Source of the DNA: Eudoraea adriatica DSM 19308
Lineage (GTDB): Bacteria; Bacteroidota; Bacteroidia; Flavobacteriales; Flavobacteriaceae
NCBI RefSeq assembly: GCF_000382125.1
Contig: NZ_KB907547.1
Coordinates: 248,001 to 312,000, forward strand
Length of the DNA: 64,000 bases
Direction of reading: 5' to 3'
Shown: in pieces, positions 1 to 9,305 of the stretch
Numbering within the stretch: the first letter of the stretch is position 1
Layout: each line of letters begins with the position of its first letter
Program-made: the position numbers and the translations under genes
Notes under the pieces: model-generated
Told to the model about the DNA's origin: nothing
What the model saw: the letters and a program-made list of their open reading frames with translations, nothing else
Database searches by the model: none

Positions 1-582
1 CCAAACGGCAACATGTAAATTTTCTCCCAGGCCATACATTGCAGCCCTGACCAAAGGCATCCAGTTTTCCCAGCAATTTAACCCTCCTACCGTAAACTGT
101 TTTAATTTATGGGTTTTAAGGCCGTGACCATCTCCCTGTGCCCACGTAAGTCGCTCGTCATAGGTAGGTTGAAGTTTTCGATGAACAGATTTTACTATGC
201 CGTCATTGCTGATGAATACCAAAGAGCAATACAAGCTATGACCACCTCTATCCGGGGCTCGTTCTATAATCCCCAGGTATATTGCTAGCTTATGTTCCCG
301 GGCCAGGTCGCAAATCTCATCAAGGTCCCCATTTTCTACCTGAATAGCATTGTGCATATAGTGCGCATGTATTTCCTTATTTATCTTGAGATCCCAGGAA
401 GCGCCATCTGTATATGCCAGCCAGAAAGGATACCCAGGCAGAAACCCTTCACCAAAGATTAATAGTTCCGCATTATTTTCGGCAGCTGTATGGATGGTTT
501 CCTTTACTTTGGCAATGGTGCCTTTTTGGTCCAGCCATACCGGGGAGATTTGCGCCAGTGCTAATTTTAAATGATTCTTCAT
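1..582 (-). CDS. Nitrilase / carbon-nitrogen hydrolase, 3' end beyond the window
   Basis: The first 194 residues are present and the gene runs off the left edge. They show the nitrilase-superfamily catalytic triad: Glu45 in FGEGFLPGYP, Lys136 in HRKLQPTYDERL and Cys170 in GGLNCWENW. The RKLxPTxxER and CWEN contexts are those of true nitrilases (nitrile to carboxylic acid plus ammonia) more than of amidases, although the substrate cannot be read. The protein has no signal peptide, so it is cytoplasmic. Its ATG overlaps the TGA of the upstream UbiA gene by one base (TGATG), which implies translational coupling at the end of the mevalonate operon. The start is fixed by this overlap and by the MKNHLKLALAQ N-terminus. 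Family confidence is high; nitrilase activity is inferred. Confidence 0.88.
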   Translation of the reverse strand, partial: MKNHLKLALAQISPVWLDQKGTIAKVKETIHTAAENNAELLIFGEGFLPGYPFWLAYTDGASWDLKINKEIHAHYMHNAIQVENGDLDEICDLAREHKLAIYLGIIERAPDRGGHSLYCSLVFISNDGIVKSVHRKLQPTYDERLTWAQGDGHGLKTHKLKQFTVGGLNCWENWMPLVRAAMYGLGENLHVAVW

Positions 583-1487
583 CAGAATATCCTGTTTAAA
601 ACGAGATCTACGTCAATCAATAATATACTAAAAACCCCGGAAACAATTATAAACTTAAGAATATTGTGGAGCCAGATATAATCTATTTTTGTCCTGGATC
701 TCCAAAGCAAAAATAGAAATACTATTAAAAACAGGATGCAGGCAACAAAGTAAATATACATATAGCCAACATCAAATTTCCTTATTAACAAAGACGCCGG
801 AATTAATGTCAGAAGTATTAGAAGAGTTATGATCAGTTTTGAATAGAATGAACCATACAATACAGGTATGGTCTTGTAATTCTGAGCAAGGTCGCCTGTA
901 ATATTTTCCAGGTCTTTAATCATTTCGCGAGCTAAAATTAACAAGAACAAGAAAGTGGCATGAACAAAGATTACAGTTTCAAAATTCCTGTAATAGACTA
1001 AAATTGCAAAAAAAGGAGTGACTATTAAAGTGGCGGAAATAATGTTTCCTAAAAAAGGTATTTTCTTTAATCTATGTGAATAAAACCAAATTCCAAATAC
1101 ATAAGCTGAGAAAAATAAGACTGCTCTGAAAGACACATAGCTGGCAAACAGAACGGCAAGAAAATTAAATACAAAATAGGCGCTGAGCTTTGTTCGCTGA
1201 TTAACCAACCGGTCCAGCATACTTTTTTGAGGCCGGTTAATTAGGTCCTTCTCAGAGTCATAAAAACTATTAATAATATAACCGGCAGATATTACCAGAG
1301 CCGATGCTAATACAAGTACAAAAAGGTTTGGATCAAATACTACCTCACGCAGGCGCATGTTGGGAGCCAGAATATAAATAGAGGCCAGATACTGGGCCAG
1401 TGTTATCATAAGAACATTGTAGCCTCTTATGATAGAAAACAGACTCAGGCCTTTTAATAGGAAGAGTTTGTTTTTTCTGCTAAGCAT
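582..1487 (-). CDS. UbiA-family prenyltransferase
   Basis: This 301-residue polytopic membrane protein has the two Asp-rich motifs of UbiA prenyltransferases. The first is N73-SFY-D77-SEK-D81, a form of NxxxDxxxD; the second is REMIKDLENITGD near residues 187-199. Both bind Mg-diphosphate of a prenyl donor. About eight or nine hydrophobic helices surround them. It sits 10 bases after a GHMP kinase and mvaD, the enzymes that make isoprenoid precursors, so it plausibly uses their product. Relatives in Flavobacteriia are often annotated as geranylgeranylglycerol-phosphate geranylgeranyltransferase, but the acceptor cannot be told from sequence. A quinone or other lipid acceptor is equally possible. 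Confidence 0.88.
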   Translation of the reverse strand: MLSRKNKLFLLKGLSLFSIIRGYNVLMITLAQYLASIYILAPNMRLREVVFDPNLFVLVLASALVISAGYIINSFYDSEKDLINRPQKSMLDRLVNQRTKLSAYFVFNFLAVLFASYVSFRAVLFFSAYVFGIWFYSHRLKKIPFLGNIISATLIVTPFFAILVYYRNFETVIFVHATFLFLLILAREMIKDLENITGDLAQNYKTIPVLYGSFYSKLIITLLILLTLIPASLLIRKFDVGYMYIYFVACILFLIVFLFLLWRSRTKIDYIWLHNILKFIIVSGVFSILLIDVDLVLNRIF

Positions 1488-1497
1488 TTTCAGGGAC

Positions 1498-2436
1498 TTA
1501 GAAGTTGTACACCACTTCTAACTGATAGTCTTTTAAGGCAGTTTTCGCTTTCTCCATATCCTGAGTGAAACCCAAAATATAACCACCGCCTCCGGAACCG
1601 CATAATTTCAGGTAGTAGTCATTAGTTTCTATACCCCTTTCCCATAGTTTGTGAAATTCTTTAGGTATCATAGGTTTAAAATGATCCAAAACCACATGCG
1701 AAAGTTGCTTGAGATTTCCGAACAGCGATTTTACATTTCCGCTTACAAAATCATCTACACAGGCATCCGTGTGTTTTATAAACTGATCTTTCAAAACTTT
1801 ACGGAAACCTTCATTTTTCATCTTCTCCATAAAAATTTGAACCATCGGGGCTGTTTCTCCGATAATTCCACTATCCAATAGAAATACCGCACCTTTACCA
1901 TCCAAATTTTGAGACGGAATACTGGTTGATTCTATATTTTCCTGAGAGTTAATTAGAATAGGTAAACTCAGATAACTGTTTAAGGGGTCCAGGCCGGAAG
2001 ATTTACCATGGAAAAATGATTCCATTTTACCGAAAATCTCCTTGAGTTTTAGCAATTTTTCACGAGTAAGGTTTTCCAGGATGGTTATTTTTTCAATAGA
2101 ATACTTGTCATAAATCGCAGCAACCAGGGCGCCACTGCTGCCAATCCCATAACCCTGGGGAATAGAGCTGTCAAAATACATCCCTGTATCTACATCGTCC
2201 TTTAAGCTTTTAAGGTCTAAAGAGAATAACTTTGGTTCCCGATCCTGTAAATCACTTAAATAATGATAATACTTTTTAAGGCTTTCATTTGATTTCTCAG
2301 CTGTTTCAGACAGGTTTTCGTCTTTTTTCAGAGCACCTTTAAAGAAATTATAGGGAATAGAAAGTCCTTTGGAATCCTTGATGATTCCGTACTCGCCAAA
2401 AAGTAAAATTTTTGAATAAAAAAGGGGTCCTTTCAT
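1498..2436 (-). CDS. GHMP-family kinase, probable mevalonate kinase
   Basis: The 312-residue protein starts with SKILLFGEYGII, the N-terminal strand of GHMP kinases. It carries the ATP-binding loop IPQGYGIGSSGAL near residues 93-105 and the C-terminal glycine motif LCGSGGGGYILGF. Together with mvaD immediately upstream (59-base gap) it suggests phosphorylation of mevalonate in the mevalonate route to isopentenyl diphosphate. The assignment as mevalonate kinase rather than phosphomevalonate kinase rests on context; sequence alone supports only a GHMP kinase. The protein is cytoplasmic with no signal peptide. Confidence 0.85.
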   Translation of the reverse strand: MKGPLFYSKILLFGEYGIIKDSKGLSIPYNFFKGALKKDENLSETAEKSNESLKKYYHYLSDLQDREPKLFSLDLKSLKDDVDTGMYFDSSIPQGYGIGSSGALVAAIYDKYSIEKITILENLTREKLLKLKEIFGKMESFFHGKSSGLDPLNSYLSLPILINSQENIESTSIPSQNLDGKGAVFLLDSGIIGETAPMVQIFMEKMKNEGFRKVLKDQFIKHTDACVDDFVSGNVKSLFGNLKQLSHVVLDHFKPMIPKEFHKLWERGIETNDYYLKLCGSGGGGYILGFTQDMEKAKTALKDYQLEVVYNF

Positions 2437-2495
2437 CTAAAATCAATTATTTATACAACTAAGATAAGATGTATTAGCATTAATAAAGGCTCAAA

Positions 2496-3578
2496 TTACA
2501 TTTTTTTGGCTCCAAAACCAATTTGGTCGCAAATATACTGACCATTTTCACAATAGGCAATTAGCTCTTCTTTTATAAATTTTTCTACCTCCTTCTTCTC
2601 ATTATTTGGATAAAGCAGGTGCACGTTTGCCCCGGCATCCAGGGTAAAACAAAGATGCTTTTTCCCGGTCCTTCGATATTCCCAAATTTTCTCAATTATG
2701 CTAAGTGTATTCGGTTTCATCAGTATAAAATACGGGATGCTGGTCATCATCATTGCATGCAAAGTAAGAGCTTCACTTTCTACTACTTCCATAAAATCAT
2801 CCAGATTACCTTCGGCGAAAATTGAACGCAATCGAATCAGGTTGTCATGAGCCTGTTTAAATCGTTTTTCACTGAAGGGGTGGCCGTGCATAAGATCATG
2901 GCCTAAAGTGCTGCTCACACTCTTCTGTCCCTTATGCACAAGGAGTATTGTATCCTGGTAACTTTTAAACACATCATTTACGGGAAAAGGATAGGGTATT
3001 CCGTATAGATTTGTGCTCCCAACTATTTTATCGTGCTCTCCCCATTGCACAAGGCTACCCTTTACGCTTCTGCAGGCACTACCCGATCCCAACCGAGCTA
3101 AAAAAGATGCTTTTTTATAAAAAAAATCCGGATTCATTTCTGAAACCATTTGTTTTTCTATATCCATTAGACATAAAGACAATGCAGCCATACTGCTGGC
3201 GGAAGAGGCAATTCCACTGCTATGTGGAAAAGTGTTCGACGTATTAATAGAAAAATGATAATTTTTAAGAAAAGGAATATACCTTTCGATTCGTTTGAAA
3301 AATGTTTCAATCTTGGGTTTAAAGTCTTCCCTTTTTTGTCCTTCAAAAAGTAAATCAAATGAAAATTCTTTATCTACTTTATCGAGCTTAGTAAATTCAA
3401 CAGAGGTTATAGTTCTGCACTTATCAAGTGTAAAGCTTACAGAGGCGTTGGCCGGTATTTGATTTTGCTTCTTACCCCAATACTTAACTAATGCAATATT
3501 ACTCGGGGCTTTCCACTGTACTCTACCTTGTTCCTTGTCATGCGCATAGGATGAAGGAATAAAGTCGTTTTCAATCAT
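2496..3578 (-). CDS. mvaD: Diphosphomevalonate decarboxylase
   Basis: This 360-residue GHMP-fold enzyme is expected to decarboxylate mevalonate 5-diphosphate to isopentenyl diphosphate with ATP. Visible signatures are APSNIALVKYWGKK near residues 25-38, the phosphate-binding segment HSSGIASSASSMA, the catalytic-site GSGSACRS with its arginine, and LDAGANVHLLYP, which holds the conserved aspartate. Length is slightly above the usual 320-340 because of an N-terminal extension. It is the first gene of the operon mvaD, GHMP kinase, UbiA, nitrilase, and a good Bacteroidota promoter lies just upstream. The related mevalonate 3,5-bisphosphate decarboxylases cannot be fully excluded by eye. Confidence 0.92.
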   Translation of the reverse strand: MIENDFIPSSYAHDKEQGRVQWKAPSNIALVKYWGKKQNQIPANASVSFTLDKCRTITSVEFTKLDKVDKEFSFDLLFEGQKREDFKPKIETFFKRIERYIPFLKNYHFSINTSNTFPHSSGIASSASSMAALSLCLMDIEKQMVSEMNPDFFYKKASFLARLGSGSACRSVKGSLVQWGEHDKIVGSTNLYGIPYPFPVNDVFKSYQDTILLVHKGQKSVSSTLGHDLMHGHPFSEKRFKQAHDNLIRLRSIFAEGNLDDFMEVVESEALTLHAMMMTSIPYFILMKPNTLSIIEKIWEYRRTGKKHLCFTLDAGANVHLLYPNNEKKEVEKFIKEELIAYCENGQYICDQIGFGAKKM

Positions 3579-3595
3579 TTACAAAACAATTTATG

Positions 3596-3623
3596 CAAAG
3601 ATAGTTTTTAACCGCCTTTGCAA
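3596..3623 (-). promoter_or_regulatory. Promoter of the mevalonate operon (TTG-N17-TATCTTTG)
   Basis: Read on the minus strand, TTG (3623-3621) is followed after exactly 17 bases by TATCTTTG (3603-3596). This matches the Bacteroidota primary-sigma consensus TTG-N17-23-TAnnTTTG. The motif ends 18 bases before the mvaD start, so the leader would be short. Confidence 0.65.
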
Positions 3624-3675
3624 TAGCCACAATTAAAATAAATTACTATTTTAGATAACTTATGATCAACTAATT

Positions 3676-4149
3676 TTGAAAAAGAAACTAACCTATATTG
3701 CCATTTCCGTAGCCATTTGTCTTCTCATTGGTTTCTTATCGGGCTTTGCTACCCAGTCTTCTGTAGGTGATTGGTATGTATCCCTGAATAAACCCAGTTT
3801 TAATCCACCAAATTGGATTTTTGGTCCTGTCTGGACACTGCTGTACATACTAATGGGAATCGCCGCAGGAATTGTTTGGGCCAAAGGTTTTTATCATATT
3901 TGGGTGAAAACAGCATTGTATAACTTTGGTTTTCAGTTATTATTTAACGCACTCTGGAGTGTCGTTTTCTTCGGGTTTAAAAACCCATTTTGGGCACTTT
4001 TGGTAATTCTGTTTCTCCTCGCATTAATTTTAGTAACTATTAAGTGGTTCAATGTAGTGAGCAGGACTGCTGCATATCTCCTTATCCCCTATTTTTTATG
4101 GGTTTGCTTTGCCACTATCTTAAATTATAAAATTTGGGAAATGAATTAG
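3676..4149 (+). CDS. TspO/MBR family protein
   Basis: The 157-residue membrane protein has five hydrophobic helices and the TspO/MBR motif set: a Gly-rich first helix, SLNKPSFNPPNWIFGPVWTLLY near residues 36-57, and Trp/Asn-rich helix 3 (LLFNALWSVVFFG). The family binds porphyrins and other tetrapyrroles or lipids and is linked to stress responses. The start is TTG: the nearby ATG at 3662 runs into a stop after three codons, and MKKKLTYIAIS gives the expected N-terminus. It is divergent from mvaD. Its stop codon overlaps the stop of the convergent DUF1697 gene. Confidence 0.9.
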   Translation: MKKKLTYIAISVAICLLIGFLSGFATQSSVGDWYVSLNKPSFNPPNWIFGPVWTLLYILMGIAAGIVWAKGFYHIWVKTALYNFGFQLLFNALWSVVFFGFKNPFWALLVILFLLALILVTIKWFNVVSRTAAYLLIPYFLWVCFATILNYKIWEMN

Positions 4150-4688
4150 CTGCCTGCCAGCTCCAATAGTTTTAAAGTAGTTTTATGGTTTCTTGCTGTA
4201 GCATTAACACCTAGTCTTTTTTCAAAAATATTGGTAGTAAGTTTGGCTTTCCCCATCCCTGCCAGACATTTCAGATAAATATAATCCCTTTGAATAAAAA
4301 ACCTTTCATTTTTATATTTAGTCTTATTGAATAATTCTACTGCCGCCTTTTGTGGTAAATCTTTCAGGAATACATAATAAATTTTATTGATGTCATCTTC
4401 ATCAAAAGGTTTAAAAGGATTCTCACTAACTATCTTTTGAAGTTTTGAATTGGTCAATACCATTACCGGCACCTGAAAACCAAATGCCTTTTCTATAGAT
4501 TGTTCTATTTGATGTTCTAACTTTAGAATATTCGTTTCATTGCACATAAATATTACATTCCCACTTTGGATATAGGATACGACTTCTGAAAAACTCAATT
4601 TTTGGAACAAGATCTTCAATTCAGTCATCTTTATTTTCTTGTGACCTCCAACGTTGATCCCGCGCAATAGGGCTATATATTTAGGCAT
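4146..4688 (-). CDS. DUF1697 domain-containing protein
   Basis: The 180-residue protein begins MPKYIALLRGINVGGHKKI, the diagnostic N-terminus of the DUF1697 family. It continues with VSYIQSGNVIF and a C-terminal KLTTNIFEKRLGVNATARN segment typical of full-length members. The family is cytoplasmic and has no established biochemical role. The gene is convergent with tspO and shares four bases with it, including both stop codons. Confidence 0.9.
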   Translation of the reverse strand: MPKYIALLRGINVGGHKKIKMTELKILFQKLSFSEVVSYIQSGNVIFMCNETNILKLEHQIEQSIEKAFGFQVPVMVLTNSKLQKIVSENPFKPFDEDDINKIYYVFLKDLPQKAAVELFNKTKYKNERFFIQRDYIYLKCLAGMGKAKLTTNIFEKRLGVNATARNHKTTLKLLELAGS

Positions 4689-4817
4689 GGTAAAACAAAT
4701 TTTTACATACAGACAAAGAATACCGGGTTTAAATTAGCGAATTATGAAGTATTACATAAATCAATTACATTTATTACCTTTCACTTGTTAATTCTTTAAA
4801 TCCATTTTTCAGTTAGT

Positions 4818-6308
4818 ATGCAAACATATATCCTTGCATTTGATCAAGGCACTACAAGCTGTAGAGCACTAATTTTTGATAAAAAGGGAACTATCATTTC
4901 CACTTCGCAGAGAGAATTCACACAGTATTTTCCAAAACCGGGCTGGGTAGAGCACGATGCAATGGAAATATGGTCTACACAAGTGGCTATGGCAGCTGAA
5001 ACCGTTACTAAAAAAGGATTAGAAGCAACCAATATTGCCGCAATAGGGATAACCAATCAACGTGAAACTGTAGTTGTCTGGGATAAAAAAACGGGGAAAC
5101 CCGTTTATAATGCCATTGTATGGCAAGATAAAAGAACAGCTGACTATTGTGACCTTTTAAAAAGTGAAGGCAAGTCCGGGTGGATACGAGAAAAAACAGG
5201 CCTGGTAATCGATGCTTATTTCTCCGGAACAAAAGTAAAATGGATATTGGATAATGTAGAAGGGGTCAGGGAAAGAGCAGAGTCTGGTGACTTGTTAATG
5301 GGAACAATAGATTCATGGCTTATCTGGAACATGACCAGGGGAGAATTACATGTGACGGATGTAACCAATGCATGCAGGACACTTCTATTTAATATCAATA
5401 CCCTGGAATGGGACGACGAACTTTTGAAATTATTTACCATTCCAAAAAGTATGTTGCCCATTGTAAAACAGTCCAGTGAAGTTTATGGGCAGACTGCTCC
5501 GGGATTGTTTGCTGCCAGAATTCCTATTTCCGGAATAGCCGGTGATCAGCAGGCTGCATTATTTGGACAAATGTGCACAAAGCAGGGAATGGTTAAAAAT
5601 ACTTATGGCACCGGATGTTTTATGTTAATGAATATTGGCGATAAACCAATAGTATCTAAAAACAACCTTCTTACTTCGGTAGCCTGGCAAATTAATGGTA
5701 AGGCCGAGTACGTTCTGGAAGGAAGCATTTTTATTGCCGGTGCTGTTGTACAGTGGCTTAGAGATAGTCTTAAAATCATAAAAACATCTGAAGAAGTAGA
5801 ACAACTGGCTGGTTCTGTGGAGGATTCCGGCGGGGTATATTTTGTTCCTGCTTTTGCCGGATTAGGCGCTCCACACTGGAATCAGCATGCGCAGGGCACC
5901 ATTTTTGGTCTTACGCGCGGTAGTACAGATGCCCATATTGCCCGGGCTGCACTGGAATCAATTGCATTCCAGACCATGGATATTTTAAAGGCTATGGAAG
6001 CAGATTCGGGAATTACAATTAAGGAATTACGTGTAGATGGTGGTGCTACTGTCAACAATTTACTCATGCAATTTCAGGCTGATGTATTAAATACAGTAAC
6101 CGTAAGACCCAAAGTAGTAGAAACTACAGTCATGGGGGCGGCTTTCCTTGCAGGACTGGCAGTAGGTTATTGGGACAATCTGGAAGAAATTCAGGAGATT
6201 TGGCAAACTGACGTTCATTTTAAACCAACCAAAGACAGGGATTCCATAAATAGTCATATCGAGGGTTGGTATAAGGCCATAAATGCCCTGGAATTTTGGA
6301 CAAAATAG
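4818..6308 (+). CDS. glpK: Glycerol kinase
   Basis: The 496-residue FGGY-family sugar kinase is expected to phosphorylate glycerol to sn-glycerol 3-phosphate. It shows the N-terminal phosphate loop [35 protein letters not shown] with the glycerol-contacting Arg-Glu pair, [12 protein letters not shown], and the C-terminal [17 protein letters not shown]. Length and motif order match bacterial GlpK throughout. It is followed 19 bases later by a glycerol facilitator, giving the classic uptake-and-trap pair. No glycerol-3-phosphate dehydrogenase lies beside it in this window. Confidence 0.97.
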   Translation: MQTYILAFDQGTTSCRALIFDKKGTIISTSQREFTQYFPKPGWVEHDAMEIWSTQVAMAAETVTKKGLEATNIAAIGITNQRETVVVWDKKTGKPVYNAIVWQDKRTADYCDLLKSEGKSGWIREKTGLVIDAYFSGTKVKWILDNVEGVRERAESGDLLMGTIDSWLIWNMTRGELHVTDVTNACRTLLFNINTLEWDDELLKLFTIPKSMLPIVKQSSEVYGQTAPGLFAARIPISGIAGDQQAALFGQMCTKQGMVKNTYGTGCFMLMNIGDKPIVSKNNLLTSVAWQINGKAEYVLEGSIFIAGAVVQWLRDSLKIIKTSEEVEQLAGSVEDSGGVYFVPAFAGLGAPHWNQHAQGTIFGLTRGSTDAHIARAALESIAFQTMDILKAMEADSGITIKELRVDGGATVNNLLMQFQADVLNTVTVRPKVVETTVMGAAFLAGLAVGYWDNLEEIQEIWQTDVHFKPTKDRDSINSHIEGWYKAINALEFWTK

Positions 6309-6327
6309 TTAAAAACCGATAGTATAT

Positions 6328-7062
6328 ATGACACCATTTATCGCTGAAATAATAGGTACTTTTCTTTTAATCCTTCTTGGGTGCGGAGTTATTGCCAATG
6401 TAGTTCTAAAAGATACCAAGGGGCATAATAGTGGATGGATTGTAATTACCACGGGATGGGCCTTTGCAGTTTATATCGGTGTGCTTGTTGCCGCTCCATA
6501 CAGTGGTGCACACATAAATCCGGCTGTAAGCATTGGTCTGGCCGCTGCGGGGGAGTTTCCCTGGGAAAGCGTTCCCTCCTATTTGCTAGCCCAATTTATC
6601 GGTGCTATGCTGGGTGCTACATTAGTATGGCTGATGCACAAAGATCATTTTGACCGTACGGAAGAACAAAGCTTAAAACTTGCAGTTTTTAGTACCAGCC
6701 CGGCAATCAAAAATACATTTACAAATCTTCTGGGAGAAATTTCCGGAACATTTGTCCTGGTTTTCGCTGTTCTCTTTTTTACCGATGCCTCCTTAACTGA
6801 ATCAGAAACTGTGATTGGTCTGGGTTCTCTGGGGGCACTTCCCGTTGCATTGGTAGTTTGGGGAGTTGGACTTTGTTTGGGTGGTACCACGGGTTATGCA
6901 ATTAACCCCGCCAGGGACCTGGGACCAAGAATAATGCACGCCATATTACCTATAAAGAACAAGGGGTTAAACAATTGGTCTTATTCCTGGATTCCGGTAA
7001 TTGGGCCCGTCGTGGGAGGAGTCATTGCGGCTTTACTTTACCTGGCACTTCCATTAGTTTAG
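6328..7062 (+). CDS. glpF: Glycerol facilitator, MIP/aquaglyceroporin family
   Basis: The 244-residue inner-membrane channel has six hydrophobic helices and both pore half-helix NPA motifs: HINPAVS near residue 64 and INPARDLGPR near residue 193. The Asp directly after NPAR is the glycerol-facilitator signature (GlpF type), in contrast to water-selective aquaporins. The long loop before the second NPA (GGTTGYAINPARDLG) also fits GlpF. Co-transcription with glpK is likely from the 19-base gap and common strand. Confidence 0.95.
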   Translation: MTPFIAEIIGTFLLILLGCGVIANVVLKDTKGHNSGWIVITTGWAFAVYIGVLVAAPYSGAHINPAVSIGLAAAGEFPWESVPSYLLAQFIGAMLGATLVWLMHKDHFDRTEEQSLKLAVFSTSPAIKNTFTNLLGEISGTFVLVFAVLFFTDASLTESETVIGLGSLGALPVALVVWGVGLCLGGTTGYAINPARDLGPRIMHAILPIKNKGLNNWSYSWIPVIGPVVGGVIAALLYLALPLV

Positions 7063-7075
7063 TTAATCTTCACTG

Positions 7076-8365
7076 CTATAAAGACTTCCCAATAGCCTGA
7101 GCGGCGATATATGCTCCGGTCCATGCATTTTGAAAGTTGAAGCCTCCGGTAACCGCATCTATATTCAATACTTCTCCGGCAAAATACATGCCGGGGAATA
7201 ATTTGCTTTCAAAAGTCTTAAAATTTACCTCTTTTAAATCTACACCACCTGCAGTAACAAATTCATCCTTAAAAGTACTCTTGCCCTCTACATTAAATTC
7301 TGAAGCCGTTATAAATTGACTGAGTCTTTCTAACTGTTTCCTGGAAACATCAGCCCATTTTAAATCCTTTGCTATATCCGAGGCAACTACCAGTTTTCCC
7401 CATAACCTGGCCGGGATGTCGATGGCTTTTGTTTTATAGATCGTCTTCTTGGGGTCAATTTTCTTTATTTCATTAAAAAGAGACAAAAGCCCCTCTTTAT
7501 GATAGTCCGGCATCCAGTTTATCCTTACCCTAAATCTGTAGTTATATTCATTTAATAATCTTGCTGCCCGGGCCGACAGTTTTAAGACAGCCGGTCCACT
7601 TAGACCCCAATGGGTAATCAAAACAGGGCCTTCTGAAGTTAAATTCAAAGCCCCGCCTATTCTGCTTTTAAACCTGGATTTGATCTCCTCCCCCATCATC
7701 TGTCTGGGTAAAACTTCAATTTTGGCATGCGTGCTCAGCCCCGGTATTCCGGAAATTCTAACATCATTAATATTAAATGTAAACAAAGAAGGTACAGGCG
7801 TTACAATTTTATGACCCAGTTTTTCCAATAAACCCCATATTTTAAGATTACTCCCGGTTGCCACAACAATTCTTTTTGCGTAATAAACCTTTTTAACCGA
7901 TTGCACCTGCCATACAGCTTCCTCACCAAATTTATTATCCTTGTGAGGCCCAATATCTACAACTGAACTGCTCTTCAGGAGGGCAATACCGTATCTCTCA
8001 ATTTCACTAAGAAAACATTCAATAATGGTCTGGGAGCTGTTGCTTTCGGGAAACATTCTGCCATCAGACTCCGTTTTTATCCGTATTCCGCGTTTCTCAA
8101 AAAACGCTACTGTATCAGCAGTAGAATAGATGTGAAAAGGACCAAGAAGTTCTTTTTCTCCACGGGGATAATTCTTTACCAATGAAGATGGTTCAAATTC
8201 GGCATGGGTAACATTGCATCGGCCACCACCGGATACTTTGACTTTAGAAAGCACCTGTTTTCCCCGCTCAAGAATAGCTATTTTCAGTTTGGGATTTGCC
8301 TCTGCAATGTGAATGGCACAATAGAATCCCGCGGCCCCTCCCCCTATTATTATAACATCAAACAT
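7076..8365 (-). CDS. HI0933-like (BaiN/RdsA family) NAD(P)/FAD-dependent oxidoreductase
   Basis: This 429-residue flavoprotein carries an N-terminal Rossmann FAD-binding motif IIGGGAAGFYCAIHIA (residues 5-20). It has the family signature KVKVSGGGRCNVTHAE (41-56), a second dinucleotide segment IVVATGSN, and the C-terminal FAGEVLNIDAVTGGFNFQNAW that closes the FAD site. This domain set defines the HI0933 family, whose physiological substrate is usually unknown. It starts on the last base of the phosphodiesterase stop (TAATG), so the two are translationally coupled. It is cytoplasmic and convergent with glpF, only 13 bases away. Confidence 0.9.
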   Translation of the reverse strand: MFDVIIIGGGAAGFYCAIHIAEANPKLKIAILERGKQVLSKVKVSGGGRCNVTHAEFEPSSLVKNYPRGEKELLGPFHIYSTADTVAFFEKRGIRIKTESDGRMFPESNSSQTIIECFLSEIERYGIALLKSSSVVDIGPHKDNKFGEEAVWQVQSVKKVYYAKRIVVATGSNLKIWGLLEKLGHKIVTPVPSLFTFNINDVRISGIPGLSTHAKIEVLPRQMMGEEIKSRFKSRIGGALNLTSEGPVLITHWGLSGPAVLKLSARAARLLNEYNYRFRVRINWMPDYHKEGLLSLFNEIKKIDPKKTIYKTKAIDIPARLWGKLVVASDIAKDLKWADVSRKQLERLSQFITASEFNVEGKSTFKDEFVTAGGVDLKEVNFKTFESKLFPGMYFAGEVLNIDAVTGGFNFQNAWTGAYIAAQAIGKSL

Positions 8366-9114
8366 TACTTGACCCGCTCCGGATAATTTGTAAAAATACC
8401 ATCGACCCCTATTGATTTCATTTTTGAAATTTGTTCCGCATCATTTACTGTCCAGGTAAATATCTTAAATCCGTGACTTCTGATTTTTGAAACATTTCCT
8501 TTGGTTAACCTCTTATAATTTGGGTTAATAGCAACTGCATCCAATTCTTCTGCAATAGCTATGGCATCCAAAGGATTGGACTCTGTAAGGACAGCAATTT
8601 CTATATCTTTGTCAATAGCACGCATCTCTTTTAACTCCTGCCAGTTAAAACTTGAAATCAGAAAATCATCCAAACGCCAGCCCCGGTTTTTTATATAAGA
8701 ATTAATAATTTCATGCACACCTTCGGATGTGCCGGGTCCTTTTAATTCAATATTTAAGGGCACCTTATGATCTATTACATCTAAAACTTCAATTAGTAAA
8801 GGAATTTTATGATTCCCTTTAACGGTTAAATTTTTCAGAGCTTCTAAATTCATGTTTTCAATAGCGCCACTGCCATTTGTTAAGCGGTCTATTTTCTCAT
8901 CATGAAATACTACTATTTCGCCACTGGAAATTTTAAAGACATCTATCTCTATCATATCCACATTCAGCTCCAATGCTTTTTGTATTGAGGCGATGGTATT
9001 TTCCGTCTCATGGCCCATAGCTCCCCTGTGTCCTATGTTTAAAATGGTGTTATCCTGTCCTATACAATTCATAAAAAAAAGAATAAGAATAGATGGTAGT
9101 AATCCTCTCATCAA
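8365..9114 (-). CDS. Secreted glycerophosphodiester phosphodiesterase
   Basis: The 249-residue protein has a short signal sequence with a possible lipobox (FFMNC, Cys17), followed by a GDPD TIM-barrel. Key elements are NIGHRGAMGHETENT (catalytic His and Arg, Glu-Asn), MIEIDVFKISSGEIVVFHDE (Glu-x-Asp metal site and second catalytic His), and a C-terminal FTWTVNDAEQ and GVDGIFTNYPE. It should hydrolyse glycerophosphodiesters to an alcohol and sn-glycerol 3-phosphate outside the cytoplasm. Being near glpFK, it fits scavenging of lipid head groups, although it is on the opposite strand and not co-transcribed with them. Confidence 0.92.
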   Translation of the reverse strand: MMRGLLPSILILFFMNCIGQDNTILNIGHRGAMGHETENTIASIQKALELNVDMIEIDVFKISSGEIVVFHDEKIDRLTNGSGAIENMNLEALKNLTVKGNHKIPLLIEVLDVIDHKVPLNIELKGPGTSEGVHEIINSYIKNRGWRLDDFLISSFNWQELKEMRAIDKDIEIAVLTESNPLDAIAIAEELDAVAINPNYKRLTKGNVSKIRSHGFKIFTWTVNDAEQISKMKSIGVDGIFTNYPERVK

Positions 9115-9166
9115 ACTAAAATTTTATTTGCTCAAAAGTACAACATGATCCTTAGAATAATTAAGA

Positions 9167-9180
9167 ATAAGACGTCTTAT
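9167..9180. repeat. 14-bp perfect palindrome
   Basis: ATAAGACGTCTTAT is an exact inverted repeat in the 191-base gap between the phosphodiesterase start and the end of the amylase operon. It lies about 55 bases upstream of the phosphodiesterase gene. A CAAAAGTA element (a TAnnTTTG -7 box on the minus strand) is at 9133-9140, so the palindrome sits where an operator near the -33 region would be. No T-run follows it, so it does not look like a terminator. Confidence 0.45.
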
Positions 9181-9305
9181 AGCATAATGGTTTTGCGCCT
9201 GGCACATTTTATTGTAAGGCGCCAGAAGAATCCATAATGCAGCGTTATTTTTAAATCTAAGACCCGGGAATTAGTTTTTAGCGGTCTCGTATCTGACCAT
9301 TTTAA

